Part shown: in pieces, positions 1 to 12,483 of the stretch
Layout of the letters: each line of letters begins with the position of its first letter
How positions within the stretch are numbered: position 1 is the stretch's first letter
Assembly: GCF_032854445.1 (NCBI RefSeq)
Contig: NC_088300.1
Location: forward strand, 13,239,191-13,303,190
Length of the DNA stretch: 64,000 nt
Direction: 5' to 3'
Source: Liolophura sinensis
Lineage: Eukaryota; Mollusca; Polyplacophora; Chitonida; Chitonidae
Translations under genes and position numbers: made by a program
The notes under the pieces: model-generated
Seen by the model: the letters and a program-made list of their open reading frames with translations, nothing else
What the model was told of the DNA's origin: nothing
Database searches by the model: none

Positions 1-177
1 CTCAGAGTCTTATGACCAGATCAACCGAGTGATGAAGACTCTCTGAGTTTTCCGACTTACAAAGTAATAACAATATAACCGGAAGAGTTTCACTTGTTGT
101 CCAGTTGTGTAGTTCAGATGTTTAATCAGTTGACCCAAACTTTTCTCTCAGTATACAGAGTCTATGATGTATGGCAT

Positions 178-361
178 GAAGTCCAACCCATGCTGGCGTC
201 CTCTCCGGCCGTATGTGGGGAGGTCTGCCAGCAGCCTGTGGCTGGTCGTGGGTTTCCCCAGGGCTCTGCCCGGTTTCCTCCCAACATAATGTTGGCCGCC
301 GTTATATAAGTGAAATATTCATGAGTGTGGTGAAAAACACAAATCAAATAAATAAATAAAA
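178..361 (+). mobile_element. SINE family 1, copy with eroded 5' part
   Basis: Matches the body and tail of the window's commonest SINE: the CTCTCCGGCCGTA segment, the GGTCGTGGGTTTCCCC segment, the CGGTTTCCTCCCA segment, TATAAGTGAAATATTC and an (AAAT)n tail. The tRNA-like head is not recognisable, so the copy is truncated or decayed at its 5' end. It contains a spurious 71-codon frame that should not be read as a gene. No clear target-site duplication was seen. Confidence 0.85.
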
Positions 362-3300
362 GTATTGCGTGAGAAAATCTGACATATTTTGATTTCCGGT
401 TATACCATGAAGGTCACCTTCGATCTTAAACATTCATCTTGAACAAGGTTGACATTATACCTCAGATCATTTATGTTATAACAGTTTATAATGCATGTAA
501 ACAAGCGAATCTGGATATCCTTGCTCACATATATAATTTCAAGAGTGTCATTTTCTTATCCTACCTTGAAATGATAAACGTAAATTGGTTGTGGCCACAT
601 TCATCTTCGACCATAAGACGATGAATGTGTCTACATTGAGCGATTAAATATCTTTAATCCTTATTTCGAGTCCCTTGTGTGTGAACGTGCAATAAAACTC
701 CGTAAAACTGTAAGTTAAAAATTTGGATAATTGTGGACAAATACCTTAAAAGCTTGGCGGTCAATGGATTTCATTCTTTCATGGTACAGAAGCAGAAAAT
801 TTTTTTTCTCCATAAAGACACCTCCTTAACTCAAAGGTGTCAATAGAGCAAAATAAGTGGATGTGTATATCTTTGTACCAACCTGTAACACTGTCTTATT
901 GAACTGACAGCCAACAGGGAAATAATAGCCCATTTCAGTCATTTGATTACACATGGAGAGGTTGAAAGGCCAGTGAAACACAGATGAATGCATATGGTTA
1001 TGGAAAATATATCAAATTTGAACTTCGATATGGAATTCATGCCTACAATATTCATTGTCTGCCCGGCATCATCGAAAACTGATGACCGCTTCTCTCTCTT
1101 GTGTTACCGGCTTTATTTCTTATTTGTATAATTTCTTACATACCTTTGTCCTTGGGAGTTAGTGTTAAACGTTGTTTTGGAAATGGATCTTGCGATTATC
1201 GACTTGGAACGCCTTTTACGGACTACGAATGGTATATGAATGTCGGACTTGACCCTTATATTTAACATAACCAAAGAGTTCAGCCAGGTCTTTTTATGCC
1301 TGTAAATACTTTAGCTCTGGAGTTTAACCCAATATTTATTCTTGACATTCGGTAACTTTGATGCAGACATCAGCTGGCAATCTCGATACTTGAATTGTGT
1401 TACTACTATTAGACGAATACATTGCTATTAGGCTTTACATTATAAAATGGAGTGATGAATACCATGTCTAAGTGAGTACATGTAACACGTTTGAACAACT
1501 AAAACATCAAAATTTTCAATGCCTTACATCATTAATTTATTGGTTGCTTGCATTTTAAGACATTTCAATATTTGTTATGTGATGAATGTATATCTTTCTA
1601 TCAGTTCAGTAGCAGTGGCCAACAATCTGACACCATATCCGGTGTACTCTGAGTATATGCTAACAATGGGCATCCTTCGAGTCGGAAATATAATATGGGC
1701 ACTGTTGGAAAAGCCTTATAGACACGATTCTACTCGAAATTAAATCTGGACTATCCGTGAAAGATGATCTAACCTTTTCGGGGCTGCTTTGAAGGCGGTT
1801 TTATATTCGTTAGAGCCCACAAGTATAAGGTGTACTATACACCGTGTCCCTCATGGGCCTATAATGGATTAGACATTTTGTGCATTCAGCAAATTAAGAC
1901 ACATTTAGTTCCATCTCGCCGTCTTTTGGGTAGTTCCCTTCAGCGTTTATGGCGACATTTATAGCTCGTGCCATCAAAACGATTCTCCAGGACATGTCTA
2001 CCTGATTCATCCGCCTCGGGTTAGATACAACTCAGACAACCACAGAAAACATGTGGCCTCTCCATTATTAGACTTCTCTTTGAGGCATATTTATATGCAG
2101 GTTCTCTGGCAGATTAAGAATTTGTTTTTTGGACTTGTAACGTAACTAAAACCTGCAGCTTCCCATCAGTATTAGAAACAATTGATAAAAATTCAGTATA
2201 TGAGAAAAAATGGGAATAATTTATTTTTGATAGTTTAAACTGGTAGAAGGTTAAATATTTTGCGCCAGATGGAATTTATGCCAGGTGAGATTTTAAGATG
2301 GCGATGACCGGTTTTATTCACCTTTTCTAGATATCTTTATGAGCAAACCAACATGATCTCTCGAGAATATGCTGTGAATGATTTCAGTGTTCTTAAAATT
2401 GCATAACAATCCATTGAAAGATCACTCCATCGATCCACATTCCGTTTAACATTCCTATCAGATTAACAAATCGACTAGACTTCTATGGTTCGTCTGAGCA
2501 CATGACTGTCTATAATCCACAAGACGATGTGGTTAGAGTATCTGAACACAATTTGAACACAGTTGTCATCCTTACAAATTAGCGTCAAGGATAAGACTGT
2601 CAGTACTCCAGCTTATCCACGTTGTCTCTTAATCAGTGGTGTGTGGCTAGTTAAGCCAGCAGCACTAATCTCCTATCTAAGTTTATATCATACGAACATG
2701 CCACTTAAACAGTAAGGGAATTGGCAACACTGAAGACAGCATTTGTTGTTGTCGGCTAAGCCATGTGTTCCGGAAAGAGCAAGCATTTCATTTACTGCAT
2801 GTTTAGAGACTGTAAATACCTCTTTCGAAGACAATTTCTTTTGTAGGCTTAAATCGTGTGAATAGGTCGTAACTTCCTCAAAAGTAAACATTTCGTTAAT
2901 TACGGTTCGAGTTTCCGGCGTTTATTCTCACAATAAATCTTTGGGCATCTCTTTCAATGCAGTTTGACAGCCAATAAACTCATCTGTCGTATGTTAAGTG
3001 CTGTTTCATCAATTTGAATAACTAGAAATCGGCTCAAACCCTGTTCCCCACATAGTAATTCATATTGACACTTATTGCATTTTTAGCATCAAATCCTCCT
3101 TTTAATCTCTTAGATTATACCCAGTCTCACAACAATGAAGTGAAAGTTTTAACCTGACCGTCTTAACATGCATTTGTGTGTTGTTTTGGCTAGGCAGGGC
3201 TTAGAGGTATTCTGCTATCTTCCACAACGGCCGCCATACTTTTTTGGTATCGGGAACCAGGATAACCTTGGTGGAAATTTTTGTTCACGACCTCAAGAAG

Positions 3301-3900
3301 AAAATAACAAAAGACACATAAGGTCACGTAACCTAACAAGATCTTGTGGATTTTCACCACAGCTTTGAACTCAACCTTTCTTTCCATTGACCTTTGAACA
3401 AAAATAATATATCATTGAAATGTTTTAAGTCAGGCAACAATAACTGATTATTTGAGGGGATCGGGCATTACAGAATTCATTCTTTTTGTATAAATACGGG
3501 ATGTTGATGTACTTACTGTGGACCAGAGCCTCTTTGACAGCATTCAGGTCACCCCGACTGGCCATTTACTTGAGTTAATTGACTAATGCCGCTGGCCGAG
3601 GCACTTCCGTTATGTCTGCCCCCACAGTAAAATGTAGATGTCTCAGAAAGCCGTTCAGGTATATACACTGTCATCATGTTACATGAGTGGAACCCTGGTC
3701 ACGATATGATGAGTGAAGCGCTTCGAGAAGTCCATTACCAGTAAAATGTCATCCCAAACATGTCCATTGTAAAATCAAGCAAACAGTATGCTTCATTCTC
3801 TGGCCTGCAGCATTTTGAACAAAATCCGGGTAACATGCACATGATGTGAGCACGACCTTTTGTCAGCCAGTGTGGACATTATAACATCGGAGGTAAGAAG
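362..3900. repeat. Degenerate tandem duplication unit U1
   Basis: No gene is visible here. Collinear pieces recur further right: the GGTTATACCATG area at 400 recurs near 14930; the block at 830-1000 recurs at 9770-9980 and 15410-15620; 1010-1270 recurs at 20280-20520 (shared CTTGCGATTAT...GACCTGGAACG pattern); 1990-2060 resembles 12800-12870; 2240-2600 recurs at 13050-13400 and 17500-17640; 3531-3790 recurs at 8690 and 13590. Order is preserved, which indicates tandem segmental duplication followed by long decay rather than transposition of one element. Confidence 0.7.
3531..3790. repeat. Conserved U block (copy 1 of 3)
   Basis: One of the best preserved parts of the U series, with copies at 8680-8900 and 13590-13810. 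Shared words include GATGTCTCAGAAAGCCG and AGTAAAATGTCA. On the minus strand all three copies can be read as a short peptide beginning DILL(V/L)MD and continuing with F and I at fixed spacing, but this copy meets a stop soon after. Whether the block was once an exon is unknown. Confidence 0.65.
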
Positions 3901-4009
3901 TATGTTGAAGAAAGATTGAAAATGTCAACACTTCCGATTTCCTGACATAAATGAAATCTCTCATGGGTAGGGTGCTAAGCGAAAATGAAATAATAAATAA
4001 ATAAACAAT

Positions 4010-5156
4010 CGTCAGCACAAGTGTGAGTTCTTGTGAACAACTTAGAGAAATGTGCTCTTACACGAAGAGATAATTTACAAGCCAGATCATTTATATAATC
4101 ACAGACGATAATAAATCAGGATTTACACACAGCTACATCTAAATTTTCTTGCTGATTGATATAATTTAGGAAATAAACAAAGAGTTTTGCCATTTTATTC
4201 GTATGCCATTTTGTCAGTATTCAACATACAATTATTTCAACATTAACACATTCTGCTCAATTTTACATTGAAATGATATCAGGGGCCACTTTCACAAAAT
4301 GTCGTATTCATATTTCTTAAAAGACGTCATCTCGGGGTTTGAGTGCCATAAGGTGACGTCCCTTACAAGAAAAGTTACGAAAACATGATTTACGGGAAAG
4401 TTTTGGGAAAGTGACCGTAGGACCTAAACAGATAATGAGAAATTCACTTCTGGCAGCAGAACACTATGCCAATGTTGCTGAACAAATATATTCCTTTTAT
4501 CTCTGTTTTTTTTATATCCTTGTATGCGAATGTGAATTGTCATTGTCAAATTCGGCCCTAAAGTTTTAAGCTAAAATTTTGAATTTTTATCGATGAATGT
4601 CTTTGCATGTTCTCACCACCAAAAGGTGTTTCAACAGTACAGACAGCAAAAATTTGCTACAACAAAACTTAATTTGTGAATAGTTGATAAAAGGGGGATT
4701 CTAAGATCAAATTTAATTCTGTGCAATAGATGTTAGCTATAGGACCATTACTCATGCAATGATTTGATGTGGCGGCCTCACGTCTGATTAAAAAAAAAAC
4801 ACACACATGAAGGTTGTTCTGATAACAACTGTGACATAAACCGAGATAACAGCAAAGTGCTATGCTGCCCATTTTATGTCTTTAAACGCTTGAATTCTCA
4901 AGTCGAATTCAATATCCATTTTGGAATTTTTAATGTCTTAGAATGAGAATTCACCCGGTCATTTCTACACATGAATCTTTTTTTTTTGACTGCTTTTGCT
5001 TCTATTTGCCAACACAGTAGAGGATTATATTCATTAAAGTGAGAAATGCATTAAACTACACGAATATAAGGCTGTTAAGCGTTTTGCAACGGCTTTTAGG
5101 CTGATTGATCTTTTACAGTTGAACATCGCTATAATATTTCAGTTATATGTCGACAG
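4010..5156. repeat. Left part of U unit 2, no gene
   Basis: The stretch 4070-4260 (shared word CAGATCATTTAT) resembles 450-620, and the area near 4615 weakly matches the 830/9770/15410 block. The rest is AT-rich with no supportable ORF. A short GATA-like run lies just inside the neighbouring LTR at about 5201-5223. The unit is interrupted at 5157 by a solo LTR and resumes near 7890. Confidence 0.5.
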
Positions 5157-6274
5157 TGTTACCTTGTAACAGGACCCTGAGTGGGCCACATATTAAAAGA
5201 GAGATAGATAAAGATAGATAGATTTTATTCAGACTTAGGCAGACATGCTTTTCGTCAAAACATTTATCGTGTTATGTATGACTATTTAACGTTTTTATGT
5301 ACTGTTAGTCTGCGGACCTTTGTGAAAGCATAACAGGCCCTGTTATATATGTACAGCGCGGACCTGATGGAAAGCACCTTGTTCAATGCTCTGTTTATTT
5401 AACTGGCTGTTCATTGGCTGTTAATCCTGTGTCTAAAAATAGTTGAATCCACCTGGAGCATATATAAGCCATGTTTTCTGTGCAGAGAGGAGGTATTTTT
5501 GTTGCATCCACTGGGAGCCAGGAGAGTGTGCGACGCTCTCGTATCGAGTCCATTATTTTGATATGAGCTGGTGATGCCAGTTTCATTTGGGAGGACAGAT
5601 TTTTATGCCGGCACCGTTTGTGTACCACAGTAGTACTGATGTCTGGTTTATGTGAATTTCTGCGGAAGTCACGTATATTGGTGTTCGGATCTTTATTATG
5701 ATTATACAGTGTGGACTGTGTAATTTGTTTTAACACGCTGACCTCACCTGACCGACAAGGTCGTCAAGGACTCTAAACTGAAGTTTCAGTTTTGCAAAGG
5801 ACGTTCGTTCTGCCACAAGGTGACATTACTCTACGTCTCTGAACGGCTCGTTTGTGAGCTTCTGCGGGAGCTGTGACTGATCTGAAGTGGATTATACCTC
5901 CATGCCTGTATTTACCCTGTGTTGTGCTCTGCGGGTGTGACGTCATTCAGAGGCTTGACTGTTCCAGTTCTGTGTAACCTGTGTACTGCGTTCGCTAACC
6001 TAGCGAAGTACCTGACTGGGACAATTTGTGACTTGTGTGAATTGTGTGTTTATCCCATGGTCTTTACGGTGGATCTCCTGGAACACGTTCCTTGGGAGGC
6101 AAAGGTGAACTGGAAACTTTTAAAGACCGGTAATACTGATGTGTATGTTTTTTATGTTGTTGTTGTTGAACTGTCTGTAAACTGTACGTCTCATTTTATA
6201 TATAAAGCCATTGTTTACATTGTAATATTGAGTCACTGAGTCTGTTTTCTGTTGCTGTTTTCAATACCGTAACA
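5157..6274 (+). mobile_element. Solo LTR of an LTR retrotransposon
   Basis: The element begins TGTTAC and ends GTAACA, a perfect 6-base inverted terminal repeat of the TG...CA type. It is 1118 bases long with a TATATAAG box about 300 bases in. The right flank shows no tRNA primer-binding site and the left flank no polypurine tract, so this is a solo LTR left by LTR-LTR recombination. Flanking tetramers are ACAG and ATAG, so no exact target duplication survives. The lineage cannot be told without an internal region; Gypsy-like is the likeliest guess. Two open frames inside (113 and 106 codons) have no domain and are not called. Confidence 0.75.
5461..5468 (+). promoter_or_regulatory. TATA box of the solo LTR
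   Basis: TATATAAG lies in the first third of the LTR, at the position expected for the U3/R promoter. Transcription would start about 25-30 bases downstream. Whether it is active is not known. Confidence 0.5.
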
Positions 6275-6586
6275 ATAGCAATATAAATAACGGAACAGGA
6301 TACATCACAAGTAACAGCAATTAATAAAACACAGAAGTGAGGACTGACTGTTGTATAACAACTTAAATGACATCTACATATTAATTTAACAAAAGACGAT
6401 AAATAATTTTTCATTCGTCAATACAACTCATCTCTTAATGCCATTGAAAGATAAATATACTTTGTAAGGTTATTTTGAACCAGTTTGCAGCTACACGATA
6501 GAGTTCAGCACATGTGAACACATTTGGGGCTTCAAGGTGATATTTCGGGATATAACATCTCCGGAGATCAGTGTAGGTCGAATATA
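6275..6586. other. No feature seen
   Basis: AT-rich sequence between the solo LTR and the ORF1 fragment. No gene, SINE or recognisable tandem copy was found. Confidence 0.5.
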
Positions 6587-6922
6587 CTAATATGTTCGAG
6601 GTTCAGTAGGTTTTCCCCTCATGGAACGAATTGTTATGTCATCAAGGTTATCACGACGGCGTTTGTTTTCGGCACGGACTTCAGTCAACTGGGATGCCAT
6701 AACATTTAAACTTTCGCCGATTGAGCCAAATTTATCCACAAATTCGCAAGTGAATTTCACAGCGTTCTCGAAGTCATTTACCTTGTTTTTAATACTAATA
6801 ACTTCTTTATCAACCTGGTGAACTGTAGAGCCAATTTTACTCGTTGTCTCGACGATCCAAAGGCGATCCAAAATGGCGTCAAGTTTAGACTCAATCCCAG
6901 TGAGCTGACGACAGTTGGGCAT
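6587..6922 (-). pseudogene. Fragment of a non-LTR retrotransposon ORF1-like coiled-coil protein
   Basis: A 111-codon open frame is rich in Leu, Ile, Val, Glu and Lys at heptad-like spacing: ESKLDAILDRL near the start, then IKNKVNDFENAVKF, then VRAENKRRRDNLDDITIRSM. The ending 'L..L..RSMR' is the signature that closes the coiled coil and opens the RRM-like domain in L1-type ORF1 proteins, where DNL usually follows. Here it breaks off to GKPTEPRTY, so the RNA-binding domain is absent. No reverse transcriptase or endonuclease lies nearby. It is best read as an isolated remnant whose family cannot be fixed further. Acting as an RNA-binding trimer is known for the family only. Confidence 0.6.
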
Positions 6923-6923
6923 C

Positions 6924-6950
6924 GGGATTACCGCATGGTAATCCCATGCG
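6924..6950. repeat. Overlapping inverted repeats (small hairpins)
   Basis: GGGATTACC, a GCAT loop, then GGTAATCCC make a perfect 9-bp stem. An overlapping alternative pairs CGCATGG with CCATGCG. It lies exactly at the edge of the ORF1 fragment and may mark an insertion or deletion junction. Confidence 0.6.
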
Positions 6951-7035
6951 AGACTGAGGAAGGGAACTCATGCCTTGGTCCGGGAGAGTCAGCAAAGCAC
7001 TGGAGCGCTCTTAACGATTGCCTCCAGTAAGTTTT

Positions 7036-7197
7036 TAAGTCCTCAGGGTGTATGTATGTGTAAGTAAGTCTCCAGGCCCATTATACTGATACAGGTCAAC
7101 CAGTCGTTGCACTATCCCTTTATGCTGAACGCATAAAATTTTAAAGTCTTAGGTGTGACTCGACCTGAAGCTCTACCAACTGTGCTATCGGGGCCGG
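7036..7197 (-). mobile_element. SINE family 2, internally deleted copy
   Basis: Read on the minus strand it starts with the tRNA-like head (GGCCCCGATAGCACAGTTGG, then TAGAGCTTCAGG) and continues to the GGGATAGTGCAACGACTGG and GTATCAGTATAATGG segments seen at 30039 and 51274. It then jumps to the 3' CCTGAGG part. The middle is missing and no target duplication is evident. Confidence 0.7.
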
Positions 7198-7256
7198 TAG
7201 TAACGTTTGAAGAGCAGAGGTTTCTCTTAACAAATCACCAAACACACAGATGTGGT

Positions 7257-7258
<2 letters not shown>

Positions 7259-7329
<71 letters not shown>
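7259..7329. repeat. (TA)n microsatellite
   Basis: About 35 uninterrupted TA units. The 61-codon frame crossing it is an artefact of the repeat. Confidence 0.97.
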
Positions 7330-7332
<3 letters not shown>

Positions 7333-7890
7333 CCTACTAGAGTTACCGTAGTGACAAGGCCAGTAGAAGGCTTGACTTAAGACTATATCAATTAATACCA
7401 CTTAAATGCCTCAACATGAACATGCAACTTTTATACACAAAAAGACATTGAAGGGGTTTGGAGTTTGCTAAGGAATGTAATGTTTTCAATCCAACATCTC
7501 AGGAATACAGAAGTAGTCTGGAAGTCTAAAGGCCATCTCGTCCGGACATTAAGCTTGGTGGGAATAGCGTACCCATCATGGCGTCCGAAATACGAATTAT
7601 TTACTCTTTTCCAAAACACGTGCTAATGTCTGTTGCCTAAAATCGCTCTGTGACCAAGTGCTATTTCATTGTACATATTTGCTACTGAATCAGAGCATAT
7701 TTTACAGATAGGCCATGATAGGGCTTAAACATTGCCAGCTTGACTTTAAACCATTCATTCATTCATTCACGGATTTTAGCTGGCCTTACGCTTGAACAAT
7801 TCAATGAATTACCTTTTATATTGGTAACATCTATTCATTTTCAATCATGCATAATTGCTATGAATACTGCACAATTCTGCGTCCTATATG
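7330..7890. other. No feature seen
   Basis: Only a short ATTC run near 7747-7767 stands out. No gene or clear duplicated block is visible. Confidence 0.5.
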
Positions 7891-7891
7891 A

Positions 7892-9350
7892 ATGAAAGAC
7901 ATTGCTAAGGTAGAAATTTTATTACATTTTGCAAACTCCAGATCGAAATCCAACATACCAGAAAAGAAATGCATTACCAGCAAATATGGGGATATTAGGT
8001 TTCCGTTCAGAATACAGTTATCTTTATTGCAGCCCATGGAGGTCAGGTCGGCATCAGTGCAGACGGTTGAATGTTTGATAGAAGTAACATTAAATCGAAA
8101 GCAATATTTCTACACCTATTCATCACTAAAAAAACTGACCGCAAACCCGGTTAAACTTAGTTTTTTTTCCAGATTTTTCCCAGATTGAGTATTTTATTAT
8201 TCGTCGGTATTGAAAAACAAAACTATATAACCCAAAAGATACAGCTCTTTCAATATTGGAAAGAGACGCCAAGAATTCTTCTACGCCATGTGGTGTTTAA
8301 TATCACTATTTTATATTAGGTCAGGGGATCTGGATCTTTGCAGAGCAAACATATGGCGCCATGCAGATGGATTCGCGATAGTTGTAGCCATAGTTAACCT
8401 AATCTCCTGTTCAAGTTTTGGCAATATAAAGGACACTAGAGGAATGAGGAACAACGGCGTTGAAGCAGCTTTGGTCGCTTAAACCAAGTTCGGCAGCATT
8501 TCACAGTTTAAAAAATATTCAAATGGCTACCATAGACATGCAGTTTTACATTTTGTATGCTTCAAGATACTTCTACAGGAAAAATGTTGTTGATTACGGT
8601 GCGAGTTTTAAAGAACGTGTACACATGTAATAAGTACATCATAACTTCTTAGGATTAAACCAACGTGTGGAGGAAAAGTAACTCTCTCAGGTCCCAATCT
8701 GACCATTTACTTGTGTTAATTGACTAATATCTGTGGGCTGCCCCAGGTACATCCGATATGTCTCTACACACAAAGTGTGGATGTCTCAGAAAGCCGCAGA
8801 GGTGTACACACCGCACGATGATGATGCGCTGGACGAAGCGCCCCGGGATGTCCATTAACAGTAAAATGTCACATCCAGTTGTATCTATAATCTCCATGAA
8901 GGCTCTCCATGCATATATTTTAAAGAACACTTAGAACAGTCACTAAGGTCATCAATTCATCATAAATCTAGGCGTCATATGAAATGTTCCTTTACCGGTC
9001 ATCACCACAGTGAGGTAGTAGGCTCGAACACATGGCTTGGAGTAATTATCTTGAGTGTTGTGCAAAACATCTTGAGAAAAATCTTGGGTGGACGGTTAAA
9101 ACAATGTAATAAATCATCAAATGATGTTCAGTAAAATATCTCCCTTAAAACTAGAGCTTTTAAATGAAGATAGAAATACGAGCGGTTTTATGCAAAATAG
9201 AACTAATTGAAAGAAAAGCTGTATATGTTCACATTCATCTACGCTTAATGTATGTTTACTAACAGATCTAAAATAACGACATTTCGTAAAGATAAAAAAA
9301 TTATTCTTTTTTTTGTCTTCCACGAAAGGGATGTTAGATGCAAGATCATT
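7892..9350. repeat. Right part of U unit 2
   Basis: 7906-8110 aligns without gaps for about 66 codons with 12487-12693 (in-frame matches include LLHFA.SR, EKK and T.E.L.E.TL), although that copy has a TAG. A weaker copy lies at 16920-17050. 8190-8300 matches 12900-13020 and 17180-17262. 8680-8900 is the second copy of the block described at 3531. Frames of 98, 64 and 68 codons occur but the other copies do not keep them open. Confidence 0.65.
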
Positions 9351-9429
9351 CACGTAATGTTTGCTTTTAATGAAAGTGGCTCTATAAACAAATAAAACTG
9401 TATTTTTTGTACTGAAATAGTTAAATGAT

Positions 9430-11805
9430 GTAACTTAAAGAAAGCATTTTGGTGCTTCCTTATAAGTCATTTCCATCATCATCCATTTTAATAATACTTT
9501 ATAGACTTTACTCCGTTCTACGCTGAAATGTCCACAGGGCTTAAACAAAAACAATAAGGTACTGTAGCCATGAATGCATGGCTTCCTTTTTTCCGTTTTT
9601 GATTCCTTTGTGTATAAACGTTCAATATCGCTGACAAATAAGGCCATCTACTTTTAAACTAAAATTAGATTTTTTTTCCGTCTATCTGTCTTCGTTGTCC
9701 TTGTCTTCTAAGGATGTATATCAGATGAAGTTGTCGAAACGGAAAATCTGCTTAATTGGCCAATAAGCATGCCTCCTTAGCTCAGATGTGCAAACAGAGC
9801 GGAATAAGTGGATGTTGTGGCCTGTGGACCACTTTTGAAGGCCTAAGAGAATGATAGTTTTGATGTCAAATTAAAATTCGTGTCAGAAATGTCAGCTGGA
9901 AATAAAACGTATTTCAGTTATTTGACTACACTTGGACCGCTTAACGAAGGATGAAACACACACGGACGTACATGGATATGATCATAATTTTGTTATAACC
10001 GAGCAACAAAAACAGCTCTTGGTTTTGTCAATTTTTATTTTGTAATGTTTGAATTCCAAAGTCAAATCGAATATTCCTCCTGGGATTTCCGGTATCTTTG
10101 ATTCATATTTCAGCAGGCCTTAACTCTTACTTTGAAGTTAAAGGACAAATCTTACGAGAGTGCGTGAAGAATGGGTTTAATGTGAATGCAAACGAAGCTG
10201 GAGCATCCACTGGACTGCGTCTGAATTTCGGAAGCCGCCATTCTCAAAGCAGGTGACTCCCTTGCTATGTTGGACTCTTTTCCCTTTTTCCACAATGGTT
10301 GCTGACAGTCCTTCTCTTCATTATAAAAATAGAAGATAAAGTTAAGAATGCCAAACAAGTTGTTAATCCTTTTAATGGTGTACGTCTTTTTGCCAGGTGC
10401 AATTGGTTAATTTTGAAGGTATGTCGATACTGGAAATACGATAGTATATGCGCCCATAGCACCATGGCTAAAACAGAATTAGGTCAGAAATTGCAGTTAT
10501 GTTAACTGGAATCTTTTAGATGTCAGTGGTCTAATTATACTCAAAATACTTTGTTGTCATCTTATATAATAAACAGTTACTTCAAAACAATGCAAATGCA
10601 CGAGGTCATTGGGATGCGTAATGCACCAGGGGAACCTATTTTAAGCAGGAATACAATACAGAGTGAAAGACTACAATAAGGAGAGAGAAACCAGAGCAGA
10701 GACGACAGTGTACAAATGGTAACACATAACCGATGTCAGTTCACTTGAGTTAGGGTTTTGATCTTAACTGTTCACATAAATGGTCAGCGGCACTGAACTG
10801 TAAAATACACTGTAAAATATAACACACTTCTCTTGTGTCGATCGCTCCAGGGAAGAGTCCGCTTTAAAGAACTACAGTGTCCTCCTGTCGAGAACCATTG
10901 AGAATACTGCATTTCGCACGTGATATTTCCACGCTGGTTGTTGGATTAGTTAAGCCATTCCTAAAGAAAACCTTCGCTCAAAGGTTTCAGTCGGAATGTT
11001 GAGATGCGAAAATAAAACGAAGAAGAGATCGATAGACGGCGATCATTAACGGGATATTTATCTAACAAGGTGAAAAGCGCTACGCAATAAGCTACGGCAG
11101 TCTTTATAAGTGAATGCACTCGATGCCGGTGTAGACACGTTACATTTGTGAGACATTAACTTTGATTCTCCTGAGTAAAAGTTATGTCATGTTGTCAGAT
11201 TCTCGGCCACAGTTAGATTTTCTTTTCTTGTCAACAATAAACACACACACATAACCACAAGTCGGCCATTTTTGATTTTCGGAGCTATGGTTTCTTGGAA
11301 ATATGCTGAATGATTTCAGCATTCCCAAAATTGCATAAAAATAAACGGAAAAGATCAATCTGTCCATCTATATTATGTTTAACATTCCTGGCAGATTGCC
11401 AAATCAATCTGAAAAAGAAAATGGATGGTCGTGAAAAGCATATTCACAGTTAACTAACAAACGTGTATTATATTAAAGTAAGTTTATCTGCAACAAACAT
11501 AGAAAGATCTCTAGGAAAGTATGAGCCTGTGAGATTCTTTAAGGTAAAAAGGCAGCTGGGGAACTCGATCGTTTTTGTCATCAGGAAGGTCTTTTTAATG
11601 ACTGCTATTCATCTTCATCGAGTCTTATCACACTGAGCGTGATGGAAACGTCATGTTCCTTACAGCGGTTTTTCTACTCTCTTTAAATTTAAGGACATGC
11701 GGCTTAAACTAAACGACCTCTTTCACGCTTACAAATGTTCTTTAAGGCACAAAGCTTTTCTTGCCATATTAGATTTGTCATTTGACCTTTCTTGATATTC
11801 TAAAA
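9430..11805. repeat. Left part of U unit 3
   Basis: 9480-9540 matches the TTTACTCCGTTCTAC area at 15160. 9765-9990 is a copy of 780-1000 and 15400-15630. 10640-10790 weakly matches the end of the exon candidate at 22801-23038 and the sequence after it (shared GTTAGGGTTTT and CTTA.CTGTTCA). 11280-11420 matches 2350-2480. 11580-11760 is an early copy of the C module (AATGACTGCTATTCATC then TTATCACACTGAGCG), linking the U and C series. No gene is supported. Confidence 0.6.
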
Positions 11806-12129
11806 GACCAGTTATCTTCTCTGATCGTCAGCACACCGCTTATATTCCCTAATCTTCAGAATCCCACTAATCTCCTCTCATCTTTTGCATTTCATTGACC
11901 TTTCCGCACATTCTGCACACCACTGATGTCCCCTGATCTTCTGCATGCCACTTACCTCCCCTCATCTTCCGCACGTCACTAATCTTCTCGGATATTCATC
12001 ACACCACTGATGTCCCTTGACCTTCCGCATGCCAATTACCTCCCCTGATCTTCCACATGTCACTGATCTTCCAGGATATTCAGCACGCCAATGATTTTCC
12101 CTGATCGTCAGCACGCCACTGACTTCCTG
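11806..12129. repeat. Minisatellite, 28-bp unit with 84-bp higher-order period
   Basis: Repeats variants of 'CCACTGAT, TCCCCTGATCTTCCGCA'. Around 11918-12085 two consecutive 84-base blocks (3 x 28) match each other better than neighbouring 28-mers do, so a three-unit higher-order repeat was copied. It lies directly after the C-like module at 11.6 kb. Confidence 0.85.
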
Positions 12130-12300
12130 CAGAAGTGGATGTGCTGAGCTTGGGGTATATTATAAATCATATTATAAATATCAGACAGAACAGTTGTGTC
12201 AAGGCATATCTGGACCTTAATGTTTAGTTAACACTTAACTCGGAAATTTTACTTGACTTAAATAGGGCGATGAATAGATATTGACTCTTCTTATTTCTGA

Positions 12301-12427
12301 TGTCTGGTTGTGGGTTTCTTTTGGATTCTTCCCGGTTTCCTCCCACCATAATGCTGACCGGCCGCGTATAAATGAAATATTCTAGAAAACGGCGTAGAAC
12401 ACTATTCAAATAAATAAATCAATAAAA
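12301..12427 (+). mobile_element. SINE family 1, 3' fragment
   Basis: Contains GTTGTGGGTTTC, CCCGGTTTCCTCCCACCATA, a TATAAATGAAATATTC variant and the AAATAAATAAAT tail. The tRNA head is absent (5' truncation). No clean target duplication was seen. Confidence 0.85.
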
Positions 12428-12483
12428 ACATGCACGATTCGGCGGATTCCGGATCTTTAGTGACGGAGAAAAAAGCTAGTGCT

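Noticed and set aside
94-309. 71-codon frame, and similar frames at 40956, 40990, 37002, 50293 and 50633
   Set aside because: These are translations of SINE family 1 bodies, recurring because the SINE recurs.
5919-6239. 106-codon frame in the first LTR
   Set aside because: Inside a non-coding LTR, no motif, no sister copy.
7155-7340. 61-codon frame ending in repeated Ile-Tyr
   Set aside because: Produced by the (TA)n microsatellite.
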